In this document: piece by piece, positions 7,091 through 9,313 of the stretch | Layout of the letters: each line of letters opens with the position of its first letter | How positions within the stretch are numbered: the stretch's first letter is position 1 | Assembly (NCBI GenBank): GCA_949093475.1 | Contig: CARXAY010000037.1 | Coordinates: 1-9,313 of the forward strand | Length of the DNA stretch: 9,313 bases | Source: an uncultured Oscillospiraceae bacterium | Lineage (GTDB): Bacteria > Bacillota > Clostridia > Oscillospirales > Oscillospiraceae | Reading direction: 5' to 3' | The notes under the pieces: generated by a model | Told to the model about the DNA's origin: nothing | Databases searched by the model: none | What the model saw: only the letters and a program-made list of their open reading frames with translations | Made by a program: the position numbers and the translations under genes

Positions 7091-8503
7091 ATGGCAAAAA
7101 AGCGCACGCGCTCCCGCGGCATCCGTCAGCGGTGGATGGCCAACTCCCTTGCGGCGGTGCTGTTCATCGTTCTGCTGGGCGTCTCCGCCTTTTCGCTGGC
7201 CATGTCCAGTTTCTATTACTCCACCATGTCCTCCGATTTGGAGGCCCGCGCCACCATGGCCACCCGGAGCTTCCGCAACTTCACCGAGACGGAATACAAC
7301 AACCGCGCCGCCAGCTATGTGGCGGAGTTTGAGGATAAGGGCAACTTAGAGATCCAGTTCATCAACCCCTTTGGCCGCATCCAGTATTCCTCCTACGGGC
7401 TGACCGCCGGCTCTGCGCCGGGTACGGCGGACATCGCCGGGGCGATCGAGAACAAGGAGCTGACCCCTTGGACGGGCAGCGACCCCAACACCGGGGAGCA
7501 TATCATGTGCGTGGCGTCCCCCATCCTCTATGACGGCAGCGTGGTGGGCGTGGTGCGGCTGGTGACCTCCTTGAAGCTGGTAGACCGCCAGATCGCGCTG
7601 GTGGTGCTTCTGGCCTTTGGCGTGGGTGCGCTGATCATCGCCATCGTCTATTTTTCCAACCTCTATTTCGTCCGCTCCATCGTCGAGCCGGTGGCGGGGG
7701 TGACCGACATCGCCCAGCGCATCGCCGGGGGAAGCTACGGCATTCAGATGGAAAAGCGCTCGGACGACGAGGTGGGCGATCTGGTGGACGCCATCAACGA
7801 TATGTCTATGAAGATCAATCAGGCGGAAAAGCTGAAAAGCGAATTTATCTCCTCGGTGTCCCATGAGCTGCGCACCCCCCTTACCGCCATCAACGGCTGG
7901 GCGGAGACCATGGCCAGCGGCGAGCTGCGGGACGCGGAGGACATGAAAAAGGGCCTTTCCATCATCGTCAGCGAGGCGCGGCGGCTCACCAGCATGGTGG
8001 AGGAGCTGCTGGACTTCACCCGCATTGAGGACGGGCGTTTTACCCTCTCCATCGAGCCGGTGGATATCAAGGCGGAGTTAGAGGACGCGGTGTATACCTA
8101 CCGGGAGTTTTTCCGCCGGGAGGGCATCACCCTGACCCACACCGACTGCGAGGAGGAATTTCCTCCCATCGAGGCCGACCCCCAGCGTCTGCGGCAGGTC
8201 TTTTGCAACATTTTGGACAATGCCGCCAAGCACGGCGGTTCGGGAGAGCGCATCGAGAGCGCCATCAGCAAGGAGGGGGACGAGGCGGTCATCACCATCC
8301 GCGACTACGGCCCCGGGATCCCAGAGGACGAGCTGCCCCATGTAAAGTATAAGTTTTACAAAGGCTCCTCCAAGGCCCGCGGCTCAGGGATCGGCCTTGC
8401 GGTGTGCGACGAGATCATTACCCGCCACGGCGGTACGCTGACCCTTTCCAACGCCGAAGGCGGCGGCTGCCGGGTGACCATCCGCCTGCCGCTGGAGGCT
8501 TGA
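7091..8503 (+). CDS. Membrane sensor histidine kinase (HAMP, HisKA, HATPase)
   Basis: This 470-residue kinase partners the regulator one base upstream. It has a basic N-terminus, transmembrane segment 1 at about residues 19-40, an extracellular sensor region of about 125 residues (41-166), transmembrane segment 2 at about 167-190 and a HAMP linker at about 191-243. The dimerisation/phosphoacceptor domain contains SHELRTPL with H258. The ATP-binding domain has the N box NILDNAAKH (373-381), G1 box DYGPGI (405-410) and G2 box GSGIGL (431-436). The sensor region (for example QFINPFGRIQYSS, 89-101, and VASPILYDGSVVGVV, 141-155) resembles extracellular PAS/Cache folds, but this is inferred. The frame also offers an ATG at 7067 inside the regulator gene; 7091 is preferred because it has a spacing of one base and a normal basic start. 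Its ribosome binding site is weak (AAGTGGGGG, 7075-7083), suggesting translational coupling. Confidence 0.93.
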   Translation: MAKKRTRSRGIRQRWMANSLAAVLFIVLLGVSAFSLAMSSFYYSTMSSDLEARATMATRSFRNFTETEYNNRAASYVAEFEDKGNLEIQFINPFGRIQYSSYGLTAGSAPGTADIAGAIENKELTPWTGSDPNTGEHIMCVASPILYDGSVVGVVRLVTSLKLVDRQIALVVLLAFGVGALIIAIVYFSNLYFVRSIVEPVAGVTDIAQRIAGGSYGIQMEKRSDDEVGDLVDAINDMSMKINQAEKLKSEFISSVSHELRTPLTAINGWAETMASGELRDAEDMKKGLSIIVSEARRLTSMVEELLDFTRIEDGRFTLSIEPVDIKAELEDAVYTYREFFRREGITLTHTDCEEEFPPIEADPQRLRQVFCNILDNAAKHGGSGERIESAISKEGDEAVITIRDYGPGIPEDELPHVKYKFYKGSSKARGSGIGLAVCDEIITRHGGTLTLSNAEGGGCRVTIRLPLEA

Positions 8504-8512
8504 TAGGCAAGA

Positions 8513-8538
8513 AAAAGCCCGCCGTACGGCGGGCTTTT
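8513..8538. terminator. Bidirectional terminator between the kinase gene and the DUF378 gene
   Basis: The palindrome GCCCGCC-GTAC-GGCGGGC (8517-8534) is flanked by AAAA (8513-8516) and TTTT (8535-8538). On the + strand it ends the kinase transcript, 9 bp after its stop codon. On the - strand the T-tract is longer (TTTTTCTT), and it ends the DUF378 transcript just after its stop codon. It serves two convergent genes. Confidence 0.9.
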
Positions 8539-8541
8539 CCC

Positions 8542-8763
8542 TTAGGCAGTTTGGGTGCGGCCTGTCTCGCTGGAAGTGTCGCGAAACAGGAGGGTGATAC
8601 ACCACAGAGCCGCCAGACCGACCACGACATAAATGATCCGCGCCAGAGGGGTGGTCACGCCGCCGCAGAGATAGGCGACGAGATCCACCTTGAACAGTCC
8701 GACGCAGCCCCAGTTCAGCCCGCCGATGACGGCGAGAAACAGGGCGATTTTATCTAAAATCAT
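8542..8763 (-). CDS. Small DUF378 (YuzA-like) membrane protein
   Basis: This 73-residue protein starts MILDKIALFLAVIGGLNWGC and has two predicted transmembrane segments, at about residues 5-24 and 41-60, joined by a short loop. The sequence GGLNWGCVGLF (14-24) is the hallmark of the DUF378 family, which includes Bacillus YuzA and has no established function. The C-terminal tail RDTSSETGRTQTA is polar. The start is set by AGGAGG on the - strand (8776-8771), 7 nt upstream. A longer reading from 8844 would add 27 residues unlike the family and would place the ribosome binding site inside the gene. It is transcribed convergently with the kinase and divergently from murB, so it is probably a single-gene unit. 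The family assignment is confident; a role is not. Confidence 0.87.
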   Translation of the reverse strand: MILDKIALFLAVIGGLNWGCVGLFKVDLVAYLCGGVTTPLARIIYVVVGLAALWCITLLFRDTSSETGRTQTA

Positions 8764-8803
8764 ACCTTCTCCTCCTCTTTTTCGGGCAAAGGTAGCATTT
8801 CCA

Positions 8804-8837
8804 AAATCCCTGCGCCTATGCGCCGGGCGGGGGATTT
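8804..8837 (-). other. Leader hairpin upstream of the DUF378 gene
   Basis: AAATCCC (8804-8810) is the exact inverse complement of GGGATTT (8831-8837). Inside it, CGCC (8813-8816) pairs with GGCG (8826-8829), leaving a loop of 7-9 nt. On the - strand it falls between a possible promoter and the ribosome binding site of the DUF378 gene. It lacks a long T-tract in either direction, so it is not a convincing terminator. It could be a leader structure affecting stability or translation; no known riboswitch is recognised. Confidence 0.4.
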
Positions 8838-8855
8838 CCTCCAAATACCAGACAA

Positions 8856-8882
8856 ATTATGCACAGGGTATTCTATTTGCAA
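8856..8882 (-). promoter_or_regulatory. Possible promoter of the DUF378 gene
   Basis: On the - strand, TTGCAA (8882-8877) and CATAAT (8861-8856) match four and five of the six -35 and -10 consensus bases. The spacing is only 15 nt, which is short. Transcription would begin near 8849 and include the leader hairpin. It would overlap the -35 region of the murB promoter. The call is tentative. Confidence 0.35.
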
Positions 8883-8890
8883 GGGGAATT

Positions 8891-8899
8891 TGTTATAAT
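8891..8899 (+). promoter_or_regulatory. Extended -10 promoter for murB
   Basis: TGTTATAAT contains a perfect TATAAT (8894-8899) with the TGn extension. The hexamer 17 nt upstream, TTCTAT (8871-8876), is a poor -35, so recognition probably relies on the extended -10. Transcription is expected from near 8906, about 24 nt before the murB start. Confidence 0.72.
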
Positions 8900-8929
8900 A
8901 GGTATCATCATCGTTTGGGAGGCGGGGAC

Positions 8930-9313
8930 ATGAGGGAAAACGTGAATTGGCGCGTAGCAATGCCGGAACTGGAGCTTTACGAGCAAGCGCCGCTGCGCGA
9001 GCGCACCACCTTCCGCATTGGCGGCCCTGCCCGGTGGTTTTTGTGCCCCAAGAGCGTGGCGGAGGCGGGAGAAATTTTGAAACTTTGCCATGAGAATGGC
9101 ATAAAACCCTTCTTTTTTGGAAATGGATCGAACATTCTGGCCGCCGACAGTGGATACGACGGGGTGATCCTGTCCTCGGCCCGGTTGAACGCTCTGACGC
9201 TGGCGGATGGGCAGATCATCGCGCAAAGCGGCGTTTTGCTGGCGAAGCTGGCCCACTTTGCGGCGGAGAATTCCCTGACCGGGCTGGAGTTCGCGCAGGG
9301 CATCCCCGGCAGC
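8930..9313 (+). CDS. murB: UDP-N-acetylenolpyruvoylglucosamine reductase, 5' part
   Basis: The window holds the first 128 codons of a gene that normally encodes about 300 residues; the frame is open to the last base. MurB is a cytoplasmic FAD enzyme that uses NADPH to reduce UDP-GlcNAc-enolpyruvate to UDP-MurNAc in peptidoglycan synthesis. Diagnostic sequences are TTFRIGGPA (residues 26-34), the FAD-binding FGNGSNIL (63-70) and TGLEFAQGIPGS (117-128), the start of the GIPG(S/T)VGG flavin motif. The missing part would hold the catalytic serine and glutamate. The ATG follows GGAGG (8918-8922) with 7 nt spacing; a later in-frame ATG at residue 11 lacks such a site. It has its own promoter and diverges from the DUF378 gene. 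Confidence 0.94.
   Translation, partial: MRENVNWRVAMPELELYEQAPLRERTTFRIGGPARWFLCPKSVAEAGEILKLCHENGIKPFFFGNGSNILAADSGYDGVILSSARLNALTLADGQIIAQSGVLLAKLAHFAAENSLTGLEFAQGIPGS

Noticed and set aside
8404..8757. A 117-codon + strand frame over the end of the kinase and the DUF378 gene
   Set aside because: It crosses the bidirectional terminator and overlaps two supported genes, and its product shows no family features.
8764..8844. 27-residue N-terminal extension of the DUF378 protein
   Set aside because: The extension is arginine-rich, unlike the family, and includes the leader hairpin and the ribosome binding site of the true start.
8889..8906. TTGTTAT near the murB promoter as a second Rex site
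   Set aside because: Only one half-site resembles Rex; there is no matching TTAACAA half at the required spacing.
1..9313. Search for mobile elements, CRISPR arrays, tRNA/rRNA and phage genes
   Set aside because: No transposase, integrase, regularly spaced repeats, tRNA-like cloverleaf or rRNA segment was seen; composition is even across the window.

Overview
The window is about 60% G+C. Nearly every gene is preceded by a strong AGGAGG-type ribosome binding site, and Rho-independent terminators and TATAAT promoters are clear. Together with a clostridial-type butyrate pathway, this suggests an anaerobic, GC-rich Firmicute, most likely a gut Oscillospiraceae/Ruminococcaceae relative of Intestinimonas, Flavonifractor, Lawsonibacter or Oscillibacter. 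The genus cannot be fixed from the sequence alone.

Positions 1-4960 hold a compact butyrate operon on the + strand: crt, hbd, bcd, etfB, etfA. It ends in a near-perfect intrinsic terminator. The products turn acetoacetyl-CoA into butyryl-CoA, and the last step is predicted to be the electron-bifurcating Bcd-EtfAB reaction, which also reduces ferredoxin with NADH. Thiolase and the terminal butyrate-forming enzymes (CoA-transferase or Ptb-Buk) are not in the window. An 18-bp inverted repeat at 13-30, just upstream of crt, closely matches the operator of the redox repressor Rex, so the operon is probably controlled by the NADH/NAD+ ratio.

Positions 4951-8538 hold a second + strand unit. An extended -10 promoter, whose possible -35 lies inside the terminator stem, drives a lipoprotein with DxDxDG-type repeats (FG-GAP/VCBS-like). 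An OmpR/PhoB response regulator and a membrane HAMP histidine kinase follow with almost no spacing. The arrangement suggests a surface lipoprotein working with, or controlled by, its own two-component system. The signal is unknown. This is the part of the window most likely to be undescribed.

Positions 8513-9313 hold a bidirectional terminator, a small DUF378 membrane protein on the - strand, a 166-bp divergent intergenic region with a leader hairpin and an extended -10 promoter, and the first 128 codons of murB (peptidoglycan precursor synthesis), cut off by the window end. I saw no mobile elements, CRISPR arrays, tRNAs or rRNAs. No stretch longer than 300 bases lacks a gene.
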